In this document: positions 9,463-21,422 of the stretch, piece after piece | How positions within the stretch are numbered: position 1 is the first letter of the stretch | How the letters are laid out: each line of letters starts with the position of its first letter | DNA from: Nothophaeocryptopus gaeumannii | Lineage: Eukaryota > Ascomycota > Dothideomycetes > Mycosphaerellales > Mycosphaerellaceae | Assembly (NCBI GenBank): GCA_031771865.1 | Contig: JASISA010000010.1 | Span: forward strand, 558,001 to 622,000 | Direction: 5' to 3' | Length of the DNA stretch: 64,000 nt | Notes under the pieces: model-generated | Told to the model about the DNA's origin: nothing | Seen by the model: only the letters and a program-made list of their open reading frames with translations | Database searches by the model: none | Position numbers and translations under genes: made by a program

Positions 9463-12400
9463 ATGGCTACATCACACGAGAATGGGGACCCGAATGGCAC
9501 TGCGCCGCATAACAAGCTTCTCGATCAAGTCGTGCGAACTCCGGGGCGCCAACCCTCACCACAACCGACTCACCTGAGCGTCCCTGGAGCAATCCCTCAC
9601 CGAGTACTGCATGAGAAGGGTTCAGGATATGTCGCGCCCAAATTTGAGGGCAAGCAAGAGCAGATGGAGCTGGTCATGGACCAAGTGGAAGAGAAGGGCT
9701 TCATTCCCCCGGATCTCGTAGAGAATGAGACCAAGTGGTTCTACAATGAGCTTGGCATTGATGACATGTACTTCAGCACGGAAAGTGCAGAAGCTATTGT
9801 CAGCCATATCCACTCGCTGTACGCGGCAAAAGTGGCTGCATATGCGAGAGACAACAAGAAGCTGGAGATCCGGCTGGACAAAGAGGCGTCAGATCATGCC
9901 GTGTACATCGATACCAGTGTGCCTGGTCTCTCGACTCCAGATGGCTCTGGTTTCGAGACCAGACTGGAGTCCAAGTATCTCGACGGTTCTCGAGGCTTGA
10001 ACAGCTACAGGGTTGAGTCGTTCCGCTCGCCCAGCAAGATTTCCGGGGACAATGATCAATCGCTGCGCTGCTACTTCGTATACCAGTCGAGCTTCAAGAA
10101 CAAGACTCCAGCCGAGCATGAGACGAAAGTAGAAGAGCTGGGAGATCAGCGTTTCCTTCAAAAGACCACGAGTAACACCAGGGAGATCTACCAGAATGTC
10201 ATGGATGCCGTGGTCTTGCGGACGGGCCCAGTCATTGACATGTACGACGTTGAGGGCACTCGCGAGAAGCGCTTGATTGTTGGATTCAAGCAGGGCTCCG
10301 CCTTGGGCTTGTTCGCTGCGCTCAGTGATCTTTACCACTACTACGGACTGACTTCCTCGAGGAAGTACGTGGAGCAGTTCAGCAATGGCATCACCATCAT
10401 GTCCATCTACTTGCGACCCGCGGCCGGCTTTGCGTCTAAGCACCCGCCGATCGAGGCCAGCATTCACCAAGTCATGAAGGAGATCTCGCTTCTATATTGT
10501 ATCCCGCAGAACAAGTTCCAGGCACACTTCAGCGCAGGACGCCTGTCACTTCAAGAATCGATCTACGCTCATTGCGTATGGGTCTACACACAACACTTCT
10601 TGAATAGGCTTGGCAACGAGTACAAAACGCTCAGATCTGTCTTGGATATTGAGAAGAGCGAGCATGCCGAGTTGCTCACAAAGCTGAAGAAGAGGTTGCG
10701 TACTGAGACTTTCACCGCCGATTACATTCTTGAGATCATCAACCAATACCCCATGCTCATCCGATCGCTCTACCTAGCATTCGCCAATACGCACTATGTG
10801 CAGACTCGCGGAGAGCAGGACGACTTTCTCCCTACGCTGTCCTACCTGCGAATGAAGGTCGACAAGATCTACACTGACGAGGAGTTGAGAGAAATTATTG
10901 CCAAGACGGCTGTCAACGAGCATCATGTCATGGTTATGACTGCCTTCAGGATCTTCAATCTGTCTGTTCTCAAGACTAACTTCTACACGCCTACAAAGGT
11001 CGCCCTCAGCTTCCGCTTAAACCCCAGCTTCTTGCCCGAGGATGAGTATCCACAGCCACTCTACGGCATGTTCCTGGTCATTAGCTCCGAGTTCAGAGGC
11101 TTCCATCTTCGCTTCAGAGACATCGCTCGTGGTGGTATTCGCATCGTCAAGTCTAGGAGCAAAGAGGCGTACGCTATCAACGCACGATCTCTGTTTGACG
11201 AGAACTACAACCTTGCGAACACTCAACAACGGAAGAACAAGGACATACCCGAAGGCGGCAGCAAAGGTGTAGTTTTGCTTGATATGGCGCATCAGGACAA
11301 GGTCGCAGTCTCGTTCGAGAAGTACATCGACAGTATCATGGATCTGCTCTTGCCGCCTACCAGTCCTGGTATCAAAGATCCTATTGTCGACTTACATGGC
11401 AAGGAGGAGATCCTCTTCATGGGTCCAGATGAGAACACCGCAGATCTCGTGAACTGGGCTACTCAACACGCTAGAGATCGAGGCGCGCCTTGGTGGAAGT
11501 CTTTCTTCACCGGCAAGTCGCCTAAGCTTGGTGGCATTCCTCACGACACTTACGGCATGACCACACTATCCGTCCGCGAGTATGTGAAAGGCATCTACAG
11601 GAAGCTCGAGTTGGACGAGAAGCAGGTGCGCAAGCTCCAGACCGGTGGCCCAGATGGCGATCTCGGCTCGAACGAGATTATTCTTGGAGACGAGAAATAC
11701 TGTGCCATCGTCGATGGCTCTGGTGTTCTCGTCGATCCCAATGGCCTCGACCGCGCAGAGCTCCTACGCCTGGCTAAGGAGCGCAAGATGATTGTCAACT
11801 TCGACATCTCTAAGCTCTCTAAGGACGGCTACCGTGTTCTTGTTGAGGACAGCGATGTGAAACTGCCGACTGGCGAAGTCGTCATCAACGGCACCACCTT
11901 CCGCAACAGGTTCCACTTGCGCGATACCGAGAAGTACGACGTCTTCGTCCCTTGCGGAGGCCGACCTGAGTCCATCGACTATAGCAGTGCTAGCAACCTC
12001 ATTGTCAAGGGCAAGGCAACAATCCCGTACATTATTGAAGGCGCAAACCTCTTCATCACACAAGAAGCCAAGTTGCGCCTGGAGAAGGCTGGCTGCATCG
12101 TCTTCAAGGATGCTTCCGCGAACAAGGGCGGTGTCACCAGCTCTTCGCTTGAAGTACTGGCATCACTGTCTTTTGACGACAAGACGTTCTTGGAGAACAT
12201 GTGCGTGCAGCCAGATGGTACAACGCCACAGTTCTACAAGGACTATGTCCGCCAGGTGCAGCTCAAGATCCAAGAGAATGCTCGCTTGGAGTTCGAAGCC
12301 ATCTGGCGCGAGCATGAGCTGAACAAGAAGCCGAGAAGTATACTGTCCGATGAGCTGAGCCTTGCTATCACCAAGATGGACGAGGAGCTTCAGGGCACTG

Positions 12401-12708
12401 ATCTCTGGAACAATGTTGCGCTGAGGAAGAGCGTCCTGAGCGATGCGTTACCGAACTTGCTGTTGCAGAAGATCGGTCTGAAGAAGATTCTTGAGCGGGT
12501 GAGTCATATTGTACGAATGTGCCGCATTACTCCAATACTAACGTAAATCTCACAGGTCCCTGAAACTTATCTCCGCGCTATCTTCGGCAGCTATCTGGCA
12601 AGTCGCTTCGTGTACTCAATGGGCATTTCGGCGTCGCAAGTCAGCTTCTTCTCCTTCATGAACCAGCGAATGGCTCAAGTCAACGGGAACGGCATCAGCG
12701 CCACATAG
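9463..12708 (+). CDS. gdh2: NAD-specific glutamate dehydrogenase, large type
   Basis: Deaminates glutamate to 2-oxoglutarate with NAD+. This is the catabolic GDH of fungi (115-kDa class), cytosolic or mitochondrial depending on species. Exons are 9463-12498 and 12556-12708, giving 1062 residues, the usual size. The first 500 residues are the large regulatory N-terminal region of this class. The catalytic domain follows: the RGGIRIVKSR block near 556, a glycine-rich GGSKG segment with the substrate lysine near 595, a Rossmann part around 770-900, and the ASANKGGVTSSSLEVLASL block near 885. The intron (57 nt) has GTGAGT, an ACTAAC branch and CACAG. Exon 2 supplies the conserved C-terminus (AIFGSYLASRFVYSMGI). 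The start ATG is the first in frame. Expression under nitrogen or carbon limitation is known for the family and not visible here. Confidence 0.93.
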
Positions 12709-13156
12709 ACGGACGAAAACTAGAATCATGCGGCACATCAACGTTGTGTTGTTTTGGGATCGAAGGCGTTCTGAGGAATGTGGGTGAGGGAGCGGGAAAA
12801 GCAATTGTAGCGTGTGTGGGAAAATAGCAGGAGCGCGCACGTGGCGCATTCCTTGTGTCAACATTGCTCAATTTCGCGACTGGATGGACCTGGGATATGG
12901 TAAACAATGACGTGAAATGTCATTTGACGTGTTATGAGACCGAAACCCCAAGCCTTGTCTTCTTCTTCTAGACTTGTGGTCTCTGCTTGCTTTGATTCTA
13001 GGTCACGCGAGATAGTTTTTGTCGCAACTGACGGTACAGTATCAGGCAGGCAAACCATTCGACACCGCATCTGCGACCGAAAGAAGGTACAATACGCGAT
13101 CTCTCACATGGTCGACGCGGTTCAATGCTGACGTGGCTAACATTAAGTCAGCGAAG
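12709..13156. other. Intergenic region between gdh2 and the lysine-rich gene
   Basis: The 3' flank of gdh2 and promoter of the next plus-strand gene. A frame extending upstream of 13157 has no ATG and is not coding-like. Nothing else is seen. Confidence 0.45.
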
Positions 13157-13843
13157 ATGGCTCCCAAAAAGACGACCCCTGCGAGGACAACAAGCAAGCG
13201 TATCAAGGATGCTGCCGACAAGAAGGCGAGAGAAATCGCTGCCGCAGCAAGAGAAGCAGCAAGGACAGCCTCGACAGAAAAGGCGAACACTGGCAAAAAG
13301 CGAGCTACGAAGAAGACTACGGCCAAGAGCGCCGCTAAGCCTACCGGAGTGAAGAAGACTCGAGCCAAGAAGAGCACGACCACCAAGAAGGCTGCTACCA
13401 CCAAGAAGGCATCAGCTTCTGAAAAAGCTCCAGCGAAGAAGCTCCCAGCACCCAAGAAGACAACTACCACGACTAAGATCGCTGCCCCAAAGAAGACCAC
13501 CACAGCCACGACTGCGAAAACCACCAAATCTGCGAAAGCTCGCAAAGGAACCCCCGCAGACGACCTCCTGAAGTCCTCCTCGTCCAGAGGTTCCAAGAAC
13601 TCCTCCGGTCTCACTGACGCCAGATCGTCAATCGCCAAACCTGCTTCTCCCGCTAAAGCATCTAAGAGCGGTATTCGCTCGCCGTCTAGGTCGCCAGCCA
13701 AGGGGACTGGGGAGAAGGCTCAGGAGGTTGCTGGGGAAGTCTTGAGTGCTGCGGCGAGTACTGTTCAGTCTGGTGTTCATGCCGCGGCGAAGAAGCTTAG
13801 CAAGGCTACGAGTCCGGGGAAGAGGAGTCCCGGGAAGAAGTAG
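13157..13843 (+). CDS. Lysine/alanine-rich histone-H1-tail-like protein
   Basis: A 228-residue intronless gene starting MAPKKTTPARTTSKRIK. The composition is dominated by Lys, Ala, Thr and Pro in AAPKKTTT/TTKKA-type short repeats (about residues 45-140). A Ser-rich part follows with SPxK/R-type sites (RSPSRSPAK, ATSPGKRSPGKK), typical targets of cyclin-dependent kinases in H1 tails. A helix near 18-42 (DAADKKAREIAAAAREAART) and another near 195-220 are Ala-rich. The winged-helix globular domain of a true histone H1 is not visible, so this is either a tail-only linker-histone-like protein or another basic chromatin or nucleolar protein. The ATG at 13157 is the first in frame with the K-rich body. 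Confidence 0.7.
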   Translation: MAPKKTTPARTTSKRIKDAADKKAREIAAAAREAARTASTEKANTGKKRATKKTTAKSAAKPTGVKKTRAKKSTTTKKAATTKKASASEKAPAKKLPAPKKTTTTTKIAAPKKTTTATTAKTTKSAKARKGTPADDLLKSSSSRGSKNSSGLTDARSSIAKPASPAKASKSGIRSPSRSPAKGTGEKAQEVAGEVLSAAASTVQSGVHAAAKKLSKATSPGKRSPGKK

Positions 13844-14189
13844 GAGATTTCCAGGAGTAGGATGTTGGGGGTAGAGGTATTGGAGACTGTGTCAGCTCAT
13901 TACCAGGTACAGAGTGTGTGCCGGTGCTTCTGTGATGAAGGGACACGGTCATTGAATGGTCTGCTCTAGCAAATTCGGCTCGACGCCGGCGTGGTTCAAT
14001 GGCCGGTGGAGGCATGGCGACGGATGAGGGCGAGATTCCCTATGTCAGCAAACATGATTCTCTTTAATGTCCGTAACGAGTGCAATCTCGTATGTAATGT
14101 CTTCATCAAGCATCTGATCCGTGAAACTCGGGAACCGAACTTCTCGAAAATCGAACTTCATGGTTCTCTCACTGCTCATTACAAACTCC
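13844..14189. other. Convergent intergenic spacer
   Basis: 3' flanks of the lysine-rich gene (plus) and the lipase (minus). No feature is seen. Confidence 0.5.
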
Positions 14190-15097
14190 TCACTTCCCCG
14201 GCGATCCCTGCACACAAACCGTCGGCCCGGCCGTACTATCACTCAGCGTATTCTTCACAATCGTCCAAACATTCTGATCATATGCCTCTCCAATATGTCC
14301 AACAGGATCATTCGGACAGTAATCCTGGATGTACAAATTCCTGACACCAGTCTCATTCACCAAAGCCGTGTAGGTTGGGGTTACCAGTTCATCGTATTTT
14401 GACGCAATGATGGTATATGAAATACCTGATTGCGCGATTGGTCCGTTATCGAGCCTTTGGACGGCAGGTCCGTTGGTCACAACATCGGCGCAAGCATCGC
14501 AGCCTACTGTGTCCAGGATCTCGTTGACCAGGCCATTCGTCAAGTTCCCGCCGATATAAGACAGCGTATACAGATTCGCAAAAGTCGTCCCATGCGTCGG
14601 TGGCGCAATCGCAATAACCCTCTGGACAAAACCCGCAACACCCTCGAATTTCGGCAGATACAGCGTCTGGAACGCTCCCTCCGAGTGGCCTAGGAAGTCG
14701 ACTTTGCTGGCTCCGGTTTTGCTCTTCACCTGGCGAACAAAGTCTGCGAGTTCTACGGCAGACTCGTTGATGGGTTTCAAGCCGCCGACGTAGGGGAATT
14801 GCGGGTAGGCGCCGTAGGTGATGCTGAAAGTGCAGAAACCTTGAGTTTTGAGGTAGGATTCTAGTTCGTTTAGGTCTTCGTAGTAGGTTGCTCCGAGGCC
14901 GTGGAAGAGGATGACCTTGATTAGACGTTAGACGCATTCTTGACCTTTGCACTGTCTTCGGAGCTCACCGGGTTGGGATGCGCTGTGCTCTTGCAGCTGA
15001 AGTCGTTGTGGTTTGGAGGAGCCTGTCTCTCAAATATCGGGCTTGCTGTAGCGATACTGGCGCCGAAGGCCACACTGAGTAGATTCTGAAGTTTCAT
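14190..15097 (-). CDS. Secreted lipase/esterase (Lipase 2-type alpha/beta hydrolase)
   Basis: Exon 1 runs from 15097 to 14969 and exon 2 from 14915 to 14190 (minus strand). The 53-nt intron has GTGAGC, a TCTAAC-type branch and a CAAG acceptor; the product is 284 residues. It starts MKLQNLLSVAFGASIATAS, a signal peptide, followed by a short linker. The junction restores HPNP-VILFHGLGA, the first strand and oxyanion-loop region of an alpha/beta hydrolase. The nucleophile elbow GHSEG lies at 119-123 (Ser121). A DELVT segment is the likely acid, and VGHIGE near the C-terminus the likely histidine. Cys pairs (GCDAC, DYC...VC) fit an extracellular enzyme. The overall pattern matches the triacylglycerol lipase/esterase class 2 family. 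The real substrate is unknown. Confidence 0.82.
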
Positions 15098-16646
15098 CCT
15101 GAAGAATGCCTACTTGACAATGAAGTTGATGGAGAAACGAATGCTAGGGATTGGATGACTGGCGGACTCAACGCGTTTTGTTCAACTGCATCTTCGTCTG
15201 GACTACAAGAGTAGCGACAGGCGTTCAACCTACCTTCAAGGCCTCCGATAGGTTTGCTCTAGCGCCTCAATGCAGATCGCACCCTGAGAAGACAAAGTCC
15301 GGAAGAAGTGACGACAGCTTTGGGCTGTCCACCAGGCAAGACCAACGGCCAGTTTCGCAGCCTGTATGCCATCTTGAGCTTCTTAAGGTCCAGTGCGCCC
15401 TGATATGGATGGAATGAAGCTGAAGTGAGCGATGTGCGTCTGGCTGGCCCCATTTCAGCATCTGAAGCGAAGCAACCGCGGTCCGATTGGACGCCAATGA
15501 CTGGAGCGGCCCCATTGAAGGCACAATTGTGCCATTTCTTTTTTTCTCCGAGTCTCTGCGTCCTTCTCCTTTGCAATGGCCGTGAGAAGATCAGGGCAGC
15601 GAACACGGTGAAGAGGACAGCGTTTTGTTCTTGCACGTCTGCAGGGTATTACTCGGCAGCCGCCAACATGGCCCGTACCACGCAGAGGGTGAACGGCAAG
15701 AAGCTCCTGGAAGCTAGTCGGTCTGGTCGGATGGCTAGGCTTTGAAACATCTTGTGAATGAGATGTCTTTGATACCCAAAGAGCAAAGGAGGAAGGCTCA
15801 GCGACATCTGATAAGACAGCTCATACCCAGCAGGTAACCGCATTCACGGGGACCATATTCTGCTCAGCAGTCTATTGCAGGGCAAAGCCTGTTCGGAAAG
15901 TACGAATGTACCCTGCTTCATCAACACGATAATCCAGCCAATACTCCATCAAACCCTATGTGGACTGTGCTCCACATTCATCATTGACACTCAAGGCCTG
16001 ATTCGAGTGAGGGAAAATTGTGTTTCCTACCTCCATATGCTAGCAACGCTCATTCTCGCACAGTTTATCAAGCCTCCATAATTCTTGGCCAAGACTGCCA
16101 TACAATACCCTGCCCTCGCACTCGTATACATTACTCTCCACCTTATCCATGTCGAAAGTGAGGCGTCGAAAAACAAGCGCTTCCATAACTCCAGCTCGTT
16201 TAAACTCTGCATCTCACTTCTAGTCGTTGATTGGCCATATCGGGTCCTTGCGCAGCTTCCGGATCCCTGCTAGGCAGGGCCGCGGTTCTCGTGGAAGCCC
16301 AATTTCTCCCACCAACCCCTCCACCTTTTCGTGATGGGAGTGAAGCGAGAGAGTGGAGGGAGAGTACATATGTCATACAAAGACATACACGATATTAAAG
16401 TGCGATGCTTGACTTCCTTAAGTTTGTCCAAATGTGTTTCTGACCATTTTGACAGCGATGTCCTCGTGAGATCGCCGTAGATTGTGTGGTGATTTCACGG
16501 ACTTCGTGCCGAAAAGGCCCTCCAAGAGTACTCAAGAATTGGCATAGAACAAGCATTTGGAAAAGTATTCAAGAATCAAAGAAAAAAAACCCCCACAGGC
16601 CCGGGAGTTAGGTTGGACGCACGAACAACAGTGACAAACACTTCAG
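15098..16646. other. Divergent intergenic region
   Basis: A 1.55-kb spacer between the lipase (minus) and the P450 (plus), enough for two promoters. Chance open frames on both strands show no domain. There is a T-tract near 15538-15548 and an A8C5 tract near 16580-16594, just before the P450 leader. No repeat or RNA gene is seen. Confidence 0.45.
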
Positions 16647-18340
16647 ATGGCCCTCCTCCACCTCGTAGACCGCCTCGGCTACCTCACCCTCTTCTACGCC
16701 GGTCTCATCTACGCATTCTACCAAACCCGAGTCTTCACCTCGAACCTCATATCGAATGGCCTCATATTCCTTTGCCTAGCAATCTACCTCTCCAAACTCC
16801 ACCACCACATCTCCCAAGAACTCCGCATCACCTCCCTAGGCAAACACGCCCCATCCTTTCGAACCTGGACACCTTTCAACCTCGCAGTATTATTCGAGGC
16901 ACTGTGGTACTCTAGCCACCACCGTAACCACGAATTTTGGGGGAAGATCTTCGCAAATCTTGGAAATGAGTATTTGCCGTATACTGTGGAGGCGAATGTT
17001 CTGGGAGGGAGATTGATTTTCACGGCGGATGAGGAGAATGTGAAGGCGATTTTGGCGACGCAGTTTGCGGATTATGGTAAGGGACCGCAGTTTCGGAAGG
17101 AGTGGAAGGATTTTCTAGGACTCAGTGAGTAGCCAGATCCTAAGGCGAGGTGGTGACGAAGACCGGTTTGCTAATGTTTTTGTGAGCAGGTATCTTCACG
17201 ACTGATGGCGAGATCTGGCATAACTCGAGACAGCTGCTGCGGCCGCAATTTATCAAGGACCGGGTTAGCGATCTTCAGAAGTTTGAGCACCATGTCCAAA
17301 TCCTCTTGCCGATGCTGGCCGGGTCTCACGATGGTGCGACGGTGCGGCTGGACGACCTGGTCTACCGGTATACCCTCGACGCCGCCACAGATTTCCTATT
17401 CGGCACGAGCGTCGGCAGCCTACAGAATGGCGAGGGGGAGTTCGCTCAGGCGTTTGCGGAAGTCCAAAGAGTCCAGGCGATTATCGCGAGAGCTGGGCAA
17501 ATCAATTCCTTGATCCCGAAGAGATCTTTCCATGCGGCCTTGGGTGTTTTGAACAAATTCACAGATCGGTATATTGACCAAACACTGGCGTTGCCGGCAG
17601 AGGAGCTGGAGAAGCGAACCAAGTCGGACGAGGGTTTCACTTTTCTCCACTCATTGGCCTCGTACACTCGCGACAGGCAGGTTCTGCGCGATCAGCTCGT
17701 GGCGGTATTGCTCGCTGGGCGAGACACGACTGCTGTGACCCTGTCCTGGCTGTTTTACGAGCTCTCGAAGCATCCAGAGGTTGTTCAGAAGCTGCGTGAA
17801 GAGATCATCAGTCGCGTGGGTGTGGAACGCCAGCCTACCTATGATGACCTCAAGTCCATGAGGTATCTCCAGCATACGCTAAACGAGACACTACGTCTCT
17901 ACCCGGTCGTCCCATACAACGTGCGAGTTGCTCTTCGCGACACCACGTTGCCACACGGAGGTGGTCCAGACGGGACTGAGCCCGTTGGCATTACAAAGGA
18001 CACACCCATTGGATACTCCACGTTTGTGATGCAGCGTCGAGCTGATATCTATCCGCCGTCATCAACCGGCTTCCCAGATCCTTACACGTTCGTGCCAGAA
18101 CGATGGGACAGGTGGACACCGAAATCTTGGACCTATGCTCCCTTCAATGGAGGGCCAAGAATATGCATTGGACAGCAGTTTGCTCTCACGGAGCTGGCGT
18201 ACACCGTGACAAGGATCTTACAGAGCTTTGAAAGGGTGGAGAGCAGAATGGATGAGTTTCCAGAGCTCAAAACGGACATCGTGTTGCAACCTGCCAAAGG
18301 TGTTTACGTTGCGTTTGTGCGTGGAGGCAAGGCTCAATAG
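16647..18340 (+). CDS. CYP52-type cytochrome P450 (n-alkane/fatty-acid omega-hydroxylase class)
   Basis: Exons are 16647-17124 and 17190-18340, giving 542 residues. The 65-nt intron (GTGAGT ... GTGAGCAG) splits a Ser codon. The N-terminus has a membrane anchor with two hydrophobic stretches (about residues 10-55), placing it in the ER. P450 hallmarks are the I-helix AGRDTT near 334, ETLRLYP (ExxR) near 391, a PERW segment, and the heme loop FNGGPRICIGQQFAL near 477-491 with the Cys thiolate. The FNGGPRICIGQQ form and the I-helix are typical of CYP52, which starts terminal oxidation of alkanes and fatty acids. The exact substrate cannot be read from sequence. A CYP539 or related fungal clan member is the main alternative. 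Confidence 0.85.
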
Positions 18341-19988
18341 GCTGGGATTGGAGGCCGCGGATGTTCCAGAGTATTCCCCCATGAGTTCCAGAGGTACCAG
18401 AACACGAATCGCTTTAGAACCGTGGTGCCTGAGTGGGTTCACAGCCAGTCGTTGCAAGTCGATGTTCTAGAAGGGCGACCTCGAATGGAGTCCCCAGTGA
18501 AACCTTCACGGAGGTGAGTGCGCAATGGGTTCTCCTTGTGGAGCTGTTTGTCACAAGAACGACGTCGCAGGACGTTTCCACCAACAAAAGATGTTGGGTG
18601 GTATGTTCCTGCCGATGGCTGTTGCGCCAGCGATCATAGCCCTGTTGGTGGAGGCGCGAGGTCCCAGTAAGACGGCCCGCGGGTCGTTTGTGTCCCACAT
18701 TCCCGGCCTTCACATGTTGCTAGATGCAGAATCTTATCCCCCAGACCAGCCCAAACGCAGGGCTAGGCGGGAGACCCGACCTCACTAAAGCACGCATTGC
18801 TGTACCGCTGCAGGTGGCATGATGCCGGAGGATGCGAACCGTGGGCAACATCTCAGTCGAGTGTCTCTACGTCCCGAGGGATGGCGTCCAGTAGAGCCCG
18901 TTTGATCCACCTATTCTGGGTACAAAGTTTCGGCGTTCTCAAGTTTTGGGAGTGGGCTCGAACAAGGAGGAAGGAAACGGAGCGCACAGAGGCAAACAGA
19001 GCGATGATGACACTCGAGCGCGAGTAGTGCCTGTAGTCACACTTCTTTCTATTCTCTCGAAGAGGTAACGTAACTGCTCTTCGTGGACAAGTCATCTGCC
19101 GAGGCCGAGTAGTCCGGTAGTAGGTTTGTGAAGACGCAGAGTGATGTCGCGGCCCAGCTCGATGAGATTTCCTGTTCGTCCAGCGTAGGAGGTACCTGCA
19201 CAAGCAAGGACCCGCCCCGCGTAGGTGTAGGAGTACTAGTAGAAGCCCCTCATCAGCACGTTGACGAGCAAGCGGAGAGGCGCAGTAGACTTCATTAGCT
19301 GCGCCGCCAGCACTGCTTCCGATGCGCACTTCGCCCTAGCGGACCATGCCGCTCGGTTCGGCTGCTCTGGCCGGCGGGTAGAAGTATCGTGTGCTCGTGT
19401 GCTATGGTTATGCTACAGTAGCGCGTTTGTTCTCGCCGCGAAGATCCCGTCGAGTTGATCACAGCAAAAGCAGTGATGAGGGGCGGCGTCCAATAATGCA
19501 CACAGCTCCTTCTCATCCACTGCTGCTTGCTGTTCCCTGTCTCATGGTGCGCCCATCACATTCGTGTCATCGCACTGATCGCACTTGTGATTGTTGTGGG
19601 TGAACATTCGCGTTCGTGGAAACTGAGCGAATCTACGGCTAGACTAATTCGGAGAAGTGGGCTTCGGCGGACCGTGGACGAACACAACACCCGTGTAGTC
19701 TGAAATCCAGAACACCAACGGACGATTGATCCCTCGTCCCCTTGGAAGGACTTCCGTCAACCTTTCCCCTACGAACGCCTTCGTGGGAGCCGCAAGTGGC
19801 CTGTGTTTAGCACTACAACTACCATACGCCGGCCAGTGCGCGCGGCGCAGATCAACATCCATTGACACCCCTCTGACCCTACATGCGACCTACGCCGACT
19901 ACTGCAACTTCTTCTCCTCTCACCTTCTTACCACACCTGCTATTGCCTAGGCCACGCACGGCCTATAAGGCCAACCACCATCGCAACC
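18341..19988. other. Intergenic region, no gene seen
   Basis: A 1.65-kb spacer with only chance frames. Just before the next start, GGCCTATAAGGCC at 19960-19972 forms a 13-nt inverted repeat containing a TATAAG core. It lies only about 16-28 nt from the ATG, so its role as a TATA element is doubtful. Confidence 0.4.
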
Positions 19989-21422
19989 ATGTCGACATCA
20001 TCACAGCACTACTCGCGCTCTTCAGGCTCCTCCGTCTCGTCCAATAGCTCCTCATATCAGCTCATACTGGACCACATCCTGACCTACCCCGGCAGCTACG
20101 ATATCCCACTGCGGACTATGTACACTCTCAACTGCGGGCCTCGAGGACAGACGCGCAATGGCACGCCGACATCAAGCAACAACAGTTCGCCGAATCTCGC
20201 TTCAGGCACCTTCCCGGACGCCCCGCATTCCACCCAGACCTTGACCGAGAGTCTCATGGCCCAACTCTCCCAACTACCCAATCAGTCTCAATCACTACCA
20301 CCATCCTTCATCACTGCCTTTGTGCAGAGGTGTTTCTCGTCCAGTCTCCCGCACGTTGACTTCCCGCAAGCACTCACTGGACTGGACTACCTCAAGGATC
20401 TCGAGACTCGACGGAGGCGGGAGGTTGCATCTGCATTCAACCGCTTGGAGATTGACCGAGAGACACTCAATCATGATGCAGCTGGCTTGTCGGAGAAGTT
20501 CCCTGGTGTGCTGAATTGGGTCAAGTCGATCGAGGAGAAGGAGAGGAAGATCGACGGCTTGTACAGCCAGATTTACGTCGGCTTGCGTCGGTGGATTCTG
20601 ATCAACGAATTGTCGCTGCTGCCATTTAATAAGCACAACTGCGTGGCCATGCTGAACACACTGTATCCTCCCAACGCTATCTCAGACCAGGCTCGACCCA
20701 CAACCCACCTTACTCGCGATGTCCTCAAGAAGCAGCGTGATGGCTTCTTCAATTACATCCGAGCCGTCGAAGAGGGTGGGCCGCGTATCTTGAAGAACCT
20801 CATGATGCAAGGCAAGGCGCCCGCCGACGAGAACGGCTGGCCGGCTGTTGTGCGCAGCCTGAGCCTATATCTGCAACTTGCCAACCGTATGATCAGCGAA
20901 TGCCAACAGATTGTTGACTGTTCGGACCTCGCGCAACCGACAGATCGAGACTCGTCCTCGCCTCGCCATTCGAGGAAAGCGGATTCTGGAATCAGCTTTA
21001 TTAGCAACGCCAGCTCTGATCGCCGTCCATCGACTCGCAACTCAGACAGCATTCCAGTATCGCCGACTGAGATTACTCGACCCAAGACACCGTCGGGCGC
21101 CCGACCTGGAACTGCTATGGAAAAGCTGGCGCGAGGACTCAAGAGTATTGGCCGCAGCAGGACCGACGTAACGGAGATGATCGACCAGGACGAGGACAGT
21201 CCGATGTTTGCACCCATCGAGGCGAAAGAGCCAAGGCCCGGGATGTTGCGCAAGATGCGCAGTTTCGGTTCTTTAGGCGAGCGCAAGGCCAGCCAATCGA
21301 GTCTGGGAAGTCGACAAGGCTCCGATGCGCCGGCTTTCGATGTGGAGGCAATGCGACGAGCACGAGCCGATTACGAGGCTCGACAGAAGGCATCCGGGAA
21401 GCGAGCAAGCAATGAGGTATAG
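19989..21422 (+). CDS. Conserved fungal protein of unknown function
   Basis: A 477-residue intronless gene. Residues 1-25 are a Ser-rich lead. A block follows (SYQLILDHILTYPGSYDIPL and RTMYTLNCGPRGQ) that looks like the conserved core of a Pezizomycotina-specific family, though I cannot name it. Residues 75-300 are mostly helical, with a coiled-coil-like stretch (RRRREVASAFNRLEIDRETL) and an aromatic-rich helix (YSQIYVGLRRWILINELSLL). From about 310 the chain is Ser/Arg-rich and predicted disordered, with several RPSTRNS/KASQSS-type phosphorylation-prone motifs. It ends in a charged helix (DVEAMRRARADYEARQKA). No signal peptide or membrane segment is visible. An intracellular scaffold or regulatory role is only a guess. 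Confidence 0.75.
   Translation: MSTSSQHYSRSSGSSVSSNSSSYQLILDHILTYPGSYDIPLRTMYTLNCGPRGQTRNGTPTSSNNSSPNLASGTFPDAPHSTQTLTESLMAQLSQLPNQSQSLPPSFITAFVQRCFSSSLPHVDFPQALTGLDYLKDLETRRRREVASAFNRLEIDRETLNHDAAGLSEKFPGVLNWVKSIEEKERKIDGLYSQIYVGLRRWILINELSLLPFNKHNCVAMLNTLYPPNAISDQARPTTHLTRDVLKKQRDGFFNYIRAVEEGGPRILKNLMMQGKAPADENGWPAVVRSLSLYLQLANRMISECQQIVDCSDLAQPTDRDSSSPRHSRKADSGISFISNASSDRRPSTRNSDSIPVSPTEITRPKTPSGARPGTAMEKLARGLKSIGRSRTDVTEMIDQDEDSPMFAPIEAKEPRPGMLRKMRSFGSLGERKASQSSLGSRQGSDAPAFDVEAMRRARADYEARQKASGKRASNEV

Noticed and set aside
13019..13156. Upstream extension of the lysine-rich protein
   Set aside because: No ATG and composition unlike the protein; the MAPKK start has a natural N-terminus.
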